From Bacteroidales bacterium M2 (GTDB lineage Bacteria > Bacteroidota > Bacteroidia > Bacteroidales > Muribaculaceae): a stretch of 6,907 nucleotides of DNA. Within the stretch, counting starts at the first letter, position 1. Each line of letters starts with the position of its first letter. This document shows, piece by piece, positions 1-6,551 of the stretch. Under the pieces are notes generated by a model. It worked only from the letters and a program-made list of their open reading frames with translations. It made no database searches and was not told where the DNA came from. Both the position numbers and the translations under genes were made by a program. Where the stretch lies: positions 1 to 6,907 of the forward strand of contig LUJM01000025.1 in assembly GCA_001689415.1 (NCBI GenBank), given 5' to 3'.

Positions 1-1001
1 CGCGGGAAGCCGGAGCCGTGGATATTGACACCGACACCGATGACGGTGGCAGTGTTGAACATCGTATTGATACCGGCCTTAGAATGGTCGCCCATAATCA
101 AGCCGCAGAATTGCAGGCCAGTGCGTAGGAATCGGCGTTGGGGATAGTTCCAGAGGCGTATGGGAGTGTAGTCGTTTTTGAGGTTGGAGGCCACCGCACC
201 TGCGCCGAGGTTGCACCATGAACCAATAACGGCATTTCCAAGGAAGCCGTCGTGAGCCTTGTTCGAATAATCGTGCATCACCACATTGTTGAGTTCGCCG
301 CCGACCTTGCAGAATCGGCCAATGGTAGTGCCGGGGTACATCTTAGTGCCCATATTCACGGTTGCATGTTCGCACAGGGCAATCGGACCGCGCAACATAG
401 AGCCCTCCATTACCGTTGCATCCTTACCTATATATATAGGGCCATCCGAAGTATTTAAGAACACGCCTTCGACCCAAGCGCCTTCTTCGATAAAAATCTT
501 CGACGGGTCACCTATAATAGTATTTGTAGCGCTGACAGGCTGCGACACCCTGCCGGCAGTGATGCGGTCGAAATCGGCCACAATAGCCTCGCTATTGAGC
601 AAGAAGATATCATATAGCCGGTTTACAGCCTTATAGTCAGCGCCATACACCACATCGGTCTCGGCATTGCCACGATATGCAATCGGCATACCCTTTGCAT
701 CGACCAATCTCTGACCGGGAGCGAGGGCGCTTACGGCAGCTACTATCTCGCTGCAGGGCAGTACATTGGGGGCAATAACGAGAGCTTCGGCATCGTCGAG
801 GACCTCGCATGGGGGCATGCCATAGAAATCGCAAAGATAATCAACCGAGGGCTTGATATAATAATTGCCGGGCAATGCGGCCTGCCATTTCTCGCCGAGA
901 GTATCCAAACCGAGCCGGATATGGGCCGGGGTACGGGTGTAGGTAAGGGGCAAAAGCTCTTGCTGAACACCCCTGATATCGTGGAGTATAATATTTTGCA
1001 T
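1..1001 (-). CDS. GlmU-like sugar nucleotidyltransferase / acyltransferase fusion (C-terminus cut by window)
   Basis: The minus strand is open from an ATG at 1001 to the window edge: 333 codons, no stop. The N-terminus MQNIILHDIRG followed by LLPLTYTRTPAHIRLG (about residues 16-31) matches the Bacteroidetes 'alternative GlmU' type (TIGR03991-like), often annotated as putative glucose-1-phosphate thymidylyltransferase or GlmU family protein. From about residue 160 onward the chain has the short hydrophobic-Gly periodicity of a left-handed beta helix (IYIGKDATV, TTIGRFCKVGG, AVIGSWCNLGAG), typical of hexapeptide acyltransferases. The late segment GDHSKAGINTMFNTATVIGVG is also characteristic of this family. 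The inferred role is cytoplasmic synthesis of an activated sugar such as UDP-GlcNAc for the envelope; the substrate is not proven. The classical GxGTRM nucleotide loop is absent, as expected for this variant. From memory of the family's length, roughly 50-80 residues are missing beyond the edge. It is transcribed divergently from the secreted-protein gene. Confidence 0.85.
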   Translation of the reverse strand, partial: MQNIILHDIRGVQQELLPLTYTRTPAHIRLGLDTLGEKWQAALPGNYYIKPSVDYLCDFYGMPPCEVLDDAEALVIAPNVLPCSEIVAAVSALAPGQRLVDAKGMPIAYRGNAETDVVYGADYKAVNRLYDIFLLNSEAIVADFDRITAGRVSQPVSATNTIIGDPSKIFIEEGAWVEGVFLNTSDGPIYIGKDATVMEGSMLRGPIALCEHATVNMGTKMYPGTTIGRFCKVGGELNNVVMHDYSNKAHDGFLGNAVIGSWCNLGAGAVASNLKNDYTPIRLWNYPQRRFLRTGLQFCGLIMGDHSKAGINTMFNTATVIGVGVNIHGSGFP

Positions 1002-1100
1002 AATTATCAATTAAGTAACTATTAAAAATCAGTTTATACAAAAAAAAATGCAATGCAACTCGATGATTCTGCGAGTAAGCTATTAGGGCAAACTTTTGTG

Positions 1101-1108
1101 CAAAGTTA
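1101..1108 (-). promoter_or_regulatory. Candidate Bacteroidetes -7 element for the GlmU-like gene
   Basis: On the minus strand this reads TAACTTTG, an exact match to the Bacteroidetes sigma consensus TAnnTTTG. It lies about 93 bases upstream of the ATG at 1001, in an AT-rich intergenic stretch. I see no good TTG-type -33 element at the usual 19-20 base spacing; the bases there read GTCG. No Shine-Dalgarno site precedes the ATG, only the A/T-rich leader usual in this phylum. The assignment rests on the -7 match and its position alone. Confidence 0.45.
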
Positions 1109-1213
1109 CAATTTTTAGACTAAAAAACGACACACATAGGCAACAAATGCGCCAAAGTAGTCACAATATAGTTAATTTGTGTTAACATCTGCGCAAATTG
1201 TCAAAATAATAAT

Positions 1214-1221
1214 TATTTTTG
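1214..1221 (+). promoter_or_regulatory. Candidate Bacteroidetes -7 element for the secreted repeat protein
   Basis: The octamer TATTTTTG fits the consensus TAnnTTTG and lies 76 bases upstream of the ATG at 1298, which would give an untranslated leader of roughly 70 bases. The -33 region is weak: TTG at 1198-1200 is only 13 bases away, closer than the usual 19-20. A 6-bp inverted repeat (CGCAAA at 1192-1197, TTTGCG at 1218-1223) overlaps the element and could be an operator, although both halves are short enough to arise by chance. Confidence 0.4.
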
Positions 1222-1260
1222 CGACAAGTATACAGGCTAATTCGCAAAAGCATTGACATA

Positions 1261-1282
1261 AGACTATCAATAGACTATCAAT
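1261..1282 (+). repeat. 11-bp perfect tandem repeat in the leader of the secreted-protein gene
   Basis: AGACTATCAAT occurs twice back to back (1261-1271 and 1272-1282), ending 15 bases before the ATG at 1298. It lies in the predicted 5' untranslated leader. The second copy boundary contains the in-frame stop TAG (1271-1273), which helps fix 1298 as the start. Slippage between copies would change the leader length but not the reading frame. Confidence 0.85.
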
Positions 1283-1297
1283 CAATCACAGTTTAAT

Positions 1298-4200
1298 ATG
1301 AAAAAACTTTTTACTCTACTATTAGTCGCGCTCGTCGGCTTACTACCGGCTGTAGCGGAGACAGCGGTGTTCGACTTCGAAGACCTGACCACCCTCGACC
1401 CGACACCTAATCCTAACAAAAACGGCGGTCCCGGCCAACCGACATTCATCAATGCCAACGGCACATACGCTGCAGGTTCTGCAAGCCTTACAATATATGA
1501 GCAGTGGAACACCGCAAAATTCCAAAAGCAAAGTGGAAAAACCTGGCTGAATGCCTACTCGAACTCTACATACACCTTCACTCCTGCAGAAGGATACAAG
1601 ATAACCAAAATCACTGCTACCCCCTATAGCGGATATGAGAACTACATCTCTAATGTAACCTTGTCGAACGGAGAGGGAACACTGAGCAATGGTGTCTACA
1701 CAGCACCTGAAGGTGGTGTAGAGACAGTAGAACTCAAAATCACAACAACATTCAGATTAGCCAATTTTACCGTTGAACTCAGCAAAGCCGGTGGCGACGT
1801 GGTAGTAGAAGAAGTTGAATCAACATTCAACTTCCAGGATTACGCTTCACTCGATCCGGAACCAAGCACCATGGGTACAGTCAACATCCCCAACGGACGT
1901 TTTACAACCCCTCAGTATAAAGCTAATGGTTATTCAAGCACCTACAACGGTGTAACACTTACCTTGTCGGGCAGCTCAGACACACGCCTTTATTTCGACA
2001 AAAGCACACCACATCTCTACCTTTTCGCTACCTCCGGCAGCAACACCAGTGACATCAACCTCAAAGCACAGTCCGGCTATAGCATACAGTCGGTAGTCTT
2101 TACGCTCAATGACAATTACTCTCGCACCTACGTACAAACCGGCGACAACTGCAAAGGTACCTACGACTCAAGCACAGGCACCTACACCGCAGCCGAAGGT
2201 GGAGAGACTGATATCACATTCAGCGCAAAGAACAACGCTAAATTCTATAACATCTTGATCAAACTGCTCAAGACCAGCGGCGGCGACGAGCCCGAAATCC
2301 ACACACCTTCTGCATTGAGCTACGTACTATCGGGCGCGGAAGCAGTAGCCATGGACAAGTTCGCAGCCAAGAACATAGAAATCACAGCCGGAGCCACCCT
2401 GTCATTTATCGATAGCGACGGCTATGCCTATGGCGCTGCCGAAGCCAACGAGCTTCTCGCCAACAGCACAGCTACCGCCCTTACCGAGTACGCTCCTGCC
2501 AACGCAGCCGATGTAAAGGCCTTCAAAATTGCAGAATCAGGCATTTACAACATCACCACATCATTCCGAAACGGCACAAACACAGTCACCCTGGTCAAAG
2601 TAGCCGACCCCCTCATCAACGATTTGGGCCAGAGCGTTGCCACCTTTAACTGGTCGCTCCCCGAGAGCCTCAATCCCGCATCAGAGATTGGCACATTCTA
2701 TAGAAAGACATTTACCGCCAACGGCATCAGCGCAGAGTTTGACCCCGGCATGGCACCATCTGATGCCCGTTTTGTAGCGCTATCAAATGGCAAGACCGTA
2801 CTCCGCCTCTACAGCCAGTATTCAATCACACTTACCGCACCTGCAGGCAAGGTGATATACAATGTAAAAATTAGCGGCGAATCAATAAACTCAAGCAACA
2901 CAAGCATAGAGAATGCCTCTATAAGCTCGAACGGCGGAGTCTATACTATCATTCCCGACTATGAGACCAATACCTGCGTCATCAAGATTTTGAACCAGGT
3001 TGAATTCTCCTACATGACTGTTACCTATGCAGATGCCTACGCGCCCGAAGAACTGTATTATGTAACCAACAACGGCGATACATTTACAGCGATGACAGTA
3101 GACGAAAGCAACAGCAAGATCTTTGTTGCCAAAGAAGCACAAATCGGCGAATGGGGCAAGAAAGGCACCCTCAAATTTAGCGAGGCCGGAGCATCATACC
3201 TGCTCTCGATGAGCTACTCGTGCGGCGCACCTGCCGAAGGCACTACAGCCGAAGAGGGCAAAGAGATGACCATGGTAGGCGCAGAAGAACTCGACGAATC
3301 GGCATGGTACAGCTACTCGGTAGAACCAGGTATCTACACTATCACCGTATCGTTTGTTACCGGCGCACCCGTGATGACTCTTACAAAGACCGGCGACATC
3401 AAGCAGCCCAAACCCACCACGATGTATGCAATCGCCAGCGGATTCGAAGAACCCCTCGAGCTGCACCTGATGGGCAACAGCTTCCTTGCCAACGATGTAA
3501 CCTTAGGCACCGCCATGGGTCAGAGCATCACAATCTACTTTGCCGAGAGCGAAGACATAGCCGACGGCCGCACATACGGCGCAGCAGAGGCTGACGCAGC
3601 CTACAATTTCGAAGAATGGTACAATGCCATGACCGAATTTGCCGTAGGAGCAAGCACCAACCGATTCACCATCCCCTCGGGCATCTACAATATCGATATC
3701 AACATCGAAAACGACCAGTTTATGCTTCGCATGTCGAAACAAGGCGAACTGATGCCCGCTGCCCTCAGCATCTACAACGGTGAAGAACTCACCGCCATGA
3801 CAGCCGACACCGATGCCAAGACCTTTACCGTAGCTGACTACAACATCGGCGAATGGGGCAAGCCCGGCACCATCAAATTTACAACAGCGTTTATCGACAT
3901 GATGTTTGGCGACGCTTATGCCTGCGGCGCTGAAACAGAAGGCGCAATCGCCGAGGCCGGACAGGAATACACCATGACCGGCAAGGACAAGATGCCCATT
4001 GACGAATGGTATGCTTACACCGTAGCCGAAGGCATCTACACCGTGACAGTATCATTTGCAACAGGCAAGCCTGTTATGACCCTCACCAAGACTGCCGACT
4101 TCGACCAGCCCAAGCCCACAACAATGTATGTTGTAAGCGACGGCCTTGAAGCACCTGTAGAACTTACCCTTATGGGCAACAGCTTCCTCTCGGGCGATGA

Positions 4201-4594
4201 CATCCCCCTTGGCACAACACCCGACGCGACCGTGACAGTATACTTCGCAGAAAACGCAGATACCGCCACCGGCCGTACCTGGGGCGCAGCAACTGCCGAC
4301 GAACCCTACGACTTCACCAAGTGGACTGTAGACCTGACCGAGGCAGCAGCCGGAACCGAGGCTAATGTATTTACCCTCCCCGCAGCAATCTACAAGTTCG
4401 ACGTCAACATCGAAAACGACACCCTCAAGGTTCGCATCAGCAAACAGGGCGAGCTTAGCGGTCTCGAGAATATCGAGGCAGCCGAAGCCGATGTAGAATA
4501 CTACAACCTGCAGGGCGTACGCGTAGCCAACCCGACCACCGGTATTTACATCCGCGTACAGGGCAGCAAAGCTACCAAGGTTTCGATCCGATAA
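1298..4594 (+). CDS. Large secreted modular beta-repeat protein with C-terminal sorting-type tail, function unknown
   Basis: A 1098-residue protein. Residues 1-20 form a signal peptide (MKK, hydrophobic core, probable cut after AVA at residue 20); there is no lipobox cysteine, so it is not an obvious lipoprotein. Three similar modules (type N) lie at about 22-164, 175-325 and 447-580. The first two open with FDFEDL..LDP or FNFQDY..LDP, and all three share a late stretch like NGVYTAPEGG followed by beta strands. A second module type (type S) lies at about 337-436, 583-703, 704-818, 820-937 and 938-1053, marked by a GA(A/P/E)-x-E segment and an ending like SGIYNIDINIEN...LRMSK. This ending resembles the starch-binding domains of SusE/SusF, so glycan binding is plausible but unproven. 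Linkers such as SGGDEPE are typical of Bacteroidales surface proteins. The tail 1068-1098 resembles type IX C-terminal sorting domains. I see no enzyme motif. The start is the only ATG after the in-frame stop at 1271, and no Shine-Dalgarno is present. A terminator follows, so it is probably monocistronic. Confidence 0.85.
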   Translation: MKKLFTLLLVALVGLLPAVAETAVFDFEDLTTLDPTPNPNKNGGPGQPTFINANGTYAAGSASLTIYEQWNTAKFQKQSGKTWLNAYSNSTYTFTPAEGYKITKITATPYSGYENYISNVTLSNGEGTLSNGVYTAPEGGVETVELKITTTFRLANFTVELSKAGGDVVVEEVESTFNFQDYASLDPEPSTMGTVNIPNGRFTTPQYKANGYSSTYNGVTLTLSGSSDTRLYFDKSTPHLYLFATSGSNTSDINLKAQSGYSIQSVVFTLNDNYSRTYVQTGDNCKGTYDSSTGTYTAAEGGETDITFSAKNNAKFYNILIKLLKTSGGDEPEIHTPSALSYVLSGAEAVAMDKFAAKNIEITAGATLSFIDSDGYAYGAAEANELLANSTATALTEYAPANAADVKAFKIAESGIYNITTSFRNGTNTVTLVKVADPLINDLGQSVATFNWSLPESLNPASEIGTFYRKTFTANGISAEFDPGMAPSDARFVALSNGKTVLRLYSQYSITLTAPAGKVIYNVKISGESINSSNTSIENASISSNGGVYTIIPDYETNTCVIKILNQVEFSYMTVTYADAYAPEELYYVTNNGDTFTAMTVDESNSKIFVAKEAQIGEWGKKGTLKFSEAGASYLLSMSYSCGAPAEGTTAEEGKEMTMVGAEELDESAWYSYSVEPGIYTITVSFVTGAPVMTLTKTGDIKQPKPTTMYAIASGFEEPLELHLMGNSFLANDVTLGTAMGQSITIYFAESEDIADGRTYGAAEADAAYNFEEWYNAMTEFAVGASTNRFTIPSGIYNIDINIENDQFMLRMSKQGELMPAALSIYNGEELTAMTADTDAKTFTVADYNIGEWGKPGTIKFTTAFIDMMFGDAYACGAETEGAIAEAGQEYTMTGKDKMPIDEWYAYTVAEGIYTVTVSFATGKPVMTLTKTADFDQPKPTTMYVVSDGLEAPVELTLMGNSFLSGDDIPLGTTPDATVTVYFAENADTATGRTWGAATADEPYDFTKWTVDLTEAAAGTEANVFTLPAAIYKFDVNIENDTLKVRISKQGELSGLENIEAAEADVEYYNLQGVRVANPTTGIYIRVQGSKATKVSIR
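3044..3754 (+). repeat. Copy 1 of a ~234-residue intragenic tandem repeat
   Basis: Residues 583-819 of the secreted protein comprise two type-S modules, joined by TKTGDIKQPKPTTMY. This unit aligns along its whole length with residues 820-1053. Shared landmarks are TAMT (597 and 832), IGEWGK (616 and 850), PVMTLTKT, QPKPTTMY (703 and 937), LMGNSFL and NIEND. Exact DNA matches of 17-18 bases also survive, such as ATCGGCGAATGGGGCAAG at 3143-3160. Confidence 0.85.
3755..4456 (+). repeat. Copy 2 of the ~234-residue intragenic tandem repeat
   Basis: Residues 820-1053, the second copy of the two-module unit, directly abut copy 1. Exact matches to copy 1 include 3845-3862 (18 bases, offset 702), 4172-4188 (17 bases, offset 702) and 4404-4420 (17 bases, offset 705). 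Between these islands synonymous and amino-acid changes are common, so this is a diverged duplication and not an assembly artefact. It ends with SKQGEL, the same residues that end copy 1. Confidence 0.85.
4499..4594 (+). other. C-terminal sorting-type tail of the secreted protein
   Basis: Residues 1068-1098 read YYNLQGVRVANPTTGIYI followed by a short basic beta-rich end closing in KVSIR. The pattern Y(N/D)LQGxxV...GIYI...K is a widespread terminal module of secreted Bacteroidales proteins and resembles the type A C-terminal domain recognised by the type IX secretion system. Whether the host has a type IX system cannot be seen here, so the tail could also be a remnant or serve another anchoring route. 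Confidence 0.65.
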
Positions 4595-4614
4595 TCACAT
4601 AGAGTTTCAATAGC

Positions 4615-4648
4615 AAACGGTGCAGGCCACGGTCTGCACCGTTTTTTT
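4615..4648 (+). terminator. Rho-independent terminator after the secreted-protein gene
   Basis: A perfect 11-bp stem, AAACGGTGCAG (4615-4625) with CTGCACCGTTT (4634-4644), has an 8-base loop and a T run through 4648. It begins 20 bases after the TAA at 4592-4594. It should separate the secreted-protein transcript from the aspT operon. Confidence 0.9.
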
Positions 4649-4759
4649 GTGTGCGCCTTGTTGAAAACGCAGGAACAAATCGAGGATGAACAATGTTATA
4701 AAGGAGATGCAGAACCGAGCATCGGCAAATAACAAAACGTTTCATCTAAAGTTTTATTT

Positions 4760-6463
4760 ATGGACTGGCTACTCGAAACATTCCGCAACAATCCGTCCAT
4801 ACCTATCTTCCTTACAATAGGCGTAGGCTTCTGGATCGGCAAACTGAAATACAAAACCTTCTCGCTTGGCACGGTAACATCGGTATTGCTCGTGGGCGTG
4901 CTTGTAGGCCAAATGAACATACCGATACCCGGACCGGTAAAGTCGGTGTTCTTTTTATTGTTCCTCTTTGCGATTGGCTACAGCGTAGGCCCCCAGTTCT
5001 TCAGGGCACTCAAAGGCACCGGCATAAAACAGGTGATTTTCGCGGCGCTGATGTGCGTGCTGTGCTTTGCCGTGACCGTTGGCGTGGCCTTCTGCTTCGG
5101 CTATAACGCAGGCGAGGCTGTCGGCCTGTTTGCAGGGTCACAGACAATCTCGGCGGTAATCGGCGTTGGCGACGACACTATCCGCAACCTGTCGGCATCG
5201 GCATCGGACAAACAAAACTGGATGGACCTGATACCGGTATGCTACGCCGTGACATATATCTTCGGCACTATCGGCTCGGCTTACATACTTAGTATCATCG
5301 GCCCGGCGATGCTCGGCGGTATCAAGAAGGTGAAAGCGCAGACGGCAGAGCTCGAGAAATCGATGAACGACTCATCCGTCACCACCGACCCGGCGTATAT
5401 CAATGCGCTTCGCCCGGTGGTATTCCGCGCCTACAAGGCCGACGGCGAGTTTTTCGACAGTCCTCGCAGCATTGACGAAATACAACAGCATATCAAGGAC
5501 TTAGGCCGACGCATCTATGTAGACCGCGTACGGCAGAACGGCACCATTATCGACGATCCGGCTGGCAGCGTGACGATTTCGAAAGGCGACGAGATAGTAC
5601 TGAGCGGACGTCGCGAATTCGTGATTCAGGATGAATCGTGGGTAGGCCCCGAAGTGGCCGACAGCGAACTGCTGAGCTTCAATGTAGAGAAGATACCGGT
5701 AATGATCGCCAACAAGAAGTGCGACGGCATCACCGTAGACGGGCTCCGCTCCATGCCCGAGATGCGAGGAGTGGCTATCGCCCGCATCACCGCCGCCGGA
5801 CAGTCGGTGCCCGTCCTGGCCAAGACCAAACTCTACCGAGGCGATATCGTGACCATTGCAGGCCTGCAGCGCGAAGTGGATGCAGCAGCAAAGGCAATCG
5901 GCTATGCCGACCGTCCCAGCAAGAGCACCGACCTTGTATTTGTAGGTCTTGGCATCTTTATCGGTGCCCTTATCGGCGCTATCACTATCCACCTTGGCGG
6001 CATACCGGTGAGCCTGTCGACCTCGGGCGGAGCACTTATCGCAGGCCTTATATTCGGCTGGCTGCGCTCCAAGCACCCGACATTCGGCGGCATTCCCGAT
6101 TCATCGGTATGGCTGCTCAATAATCTTGGCCTGAACATGTTTATCGCCGTTATCGGCATTACTTCGGCACCGAGCTTTGTTAGCGGCCTGAAGGAAGTAG
6201 GCTGGATGCTCTTCGTTGCAGGTATATTATCTACTACCCTTCCATTGATAATCGGCGTATGGGTCGGCGACAAAATCTTCAAATTCCACCCTGCAGTCAA
6301 CCTTGGCTGCTGCGCCGGGTCGCGCGTGACCACAGCCTCGCTCGGCGCTATCCAGGAATCGCTCAACTCGTCGGTACCGGCATTGGGATATACTATCACC
6401 TACGCAATCGGCAACACCTTGCTCATACTAATGGGCGTGGCCATAACGCTGATTTGCTCATAG
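4760..6463 (+). CDS. aspT: AspT-type aspartate:alanine antiporter
   Basis: A 567-residue inner-membrane carrier of the aspartate:alanine exchanger family (AspT/YidE/YbjL, TC 2.A.81), close in size to characterised AspT of about 540 residues. Two homologous hydrophobic halves (about 13-182 and 390-567) flank a soluble region with two TrkA-C/RCK-C-like domains at about 207-290 and 308-385. The internal duplication is visible: AIGYSVGPQFF (residues 71-81) pairs with VIGITSAPSF, GLFAGSQT (122-129) with GCCAGSRVT (516-524), and the two VTY/ITYAIG helices also correspond. The expected activity is electrogenic exchange of external aspartate for internal alanine. The aspartate 4-decarboxylase gene 88 bases downstream supports this substrate over the unknown substrates of YidE/YbjL paralogues. 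The start at 4760 is the only ATG after the in-frame TAA at 4730-4732; it has an A/T-rich leader and no Shine-Dalgarno. I could not find a convincing TAnnTTTG promoter in 4649-4759. Confidence 0.88.
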   Translation: MDWLLETFRNNPSIPIFLTIGVGFWIGKLKYKTFSLGTVTSVLLVGVLVGQMNIPIPGPVKSVFFLLFLFAIGYSVGPQFFRALKGTGIKQVIFAALMCVLCFAVTVGVAFCFGYNAGEAVGLFAGSQTISAVIGVGDDTIRNLSASASDKQNWMDLIPVCYAVTYIFGTIGSAYILSIIGPAMLGGIKKVKAQTAELEKSMNDSSVTTDPAYINALRPVVFRAYKADGEFFDSPRSIDEIQQHIKDLGRRIYVDRVRQNGTIIDDPAGSVTISKGDEIVLSGRREFVIQDESWVGPEVADSELLSFNVEKIPVMIANKKCDGITVDGLRSMPEMRGVAIARITAAGQSVPVLAKTKLYRGDIVTIAGLQREVDAAAKAIGYADRPSKSTDLVFVGLGIFIGALIGAITIHLGGIPVSLSTSGGALIAGLIFGWLRSKHPTFGGIPDSSVWLLNNLGLNMFIAVIGITSAPSFVSGLKEVGWMLFVAGILSTTLPLIIGVWVGDKIFKFHPAVNLGCCAGSRVTTASLGAIQESLNSSVPALGYTITYAIGNTLLILMGVAITLICS

Positions 6464-6551
6464 CCGCCCGAACCATCGACGCCGGAAAACGGTTTTACCA
6501 TATAGAATATAAGCAACTTCAATAATACTACTATAAGATCTATTCAAGTAT

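Noticed and set aside
1040..1076. Possible attenuator in the leader of the minus-strand gene: 5-bp stem (ACTCG/CGAGT, 1058-1062 and 1072-1076) followed by a T9 run on the minus strand
   Set aside because: The stem is only 5 bp with a 9-base loop, and about 9 bases separate it from the T run, too weak and distant for an intrinsic terminator.
1253..1258. TTGACA, a textbook E. coli -35 hexamer
   Set aside because: No matching -10 follows at about 17 bases, and Bacteroidetes promoters use TTTG/TAnnTTTG-type elements, so this is probably chance.
4686..4820. 44-codon plus-strand frame (MNNVIKEMQNRA...) upstream of and overlapping aspT, with AAGGAG inside it at 4701-4706
   Set aside because: It overlaps aspT by about 60 bases in another frame and has no recognisable product. 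AAGGAG abuts the internal ATG at 4707 too closely, and this phylum rarely relies on Shine-Dalgarno sites. A leader peptide cannot be excluded but is not supported.
5501..6076. 191-codon open frame on the minus strand inside the antiporter gene
   Set aside because: It is fully antisense to a well-supported AspT coding sequence, has low-complexity Cys/His/Ala-rich composition and no recognisable domain. It follows from the GC-rich third positions of the real gene.
5902..6399. 165-codon minus-strand open frame in the antiporter gene
   Set aside because: It is antisense to conserved transmembrane segments of AspT; the proline- and arginine-rich translation has no plausible fold.
6464..6551. Possible terminator or second promoter between aspT and asdA
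   Set aside because: AAAACGGTTTT near 6486-6496 cannot form a usable hairpin and no TAnnTTTG element is visible, so the gap is best read as an ordinary intra-operon spacer.
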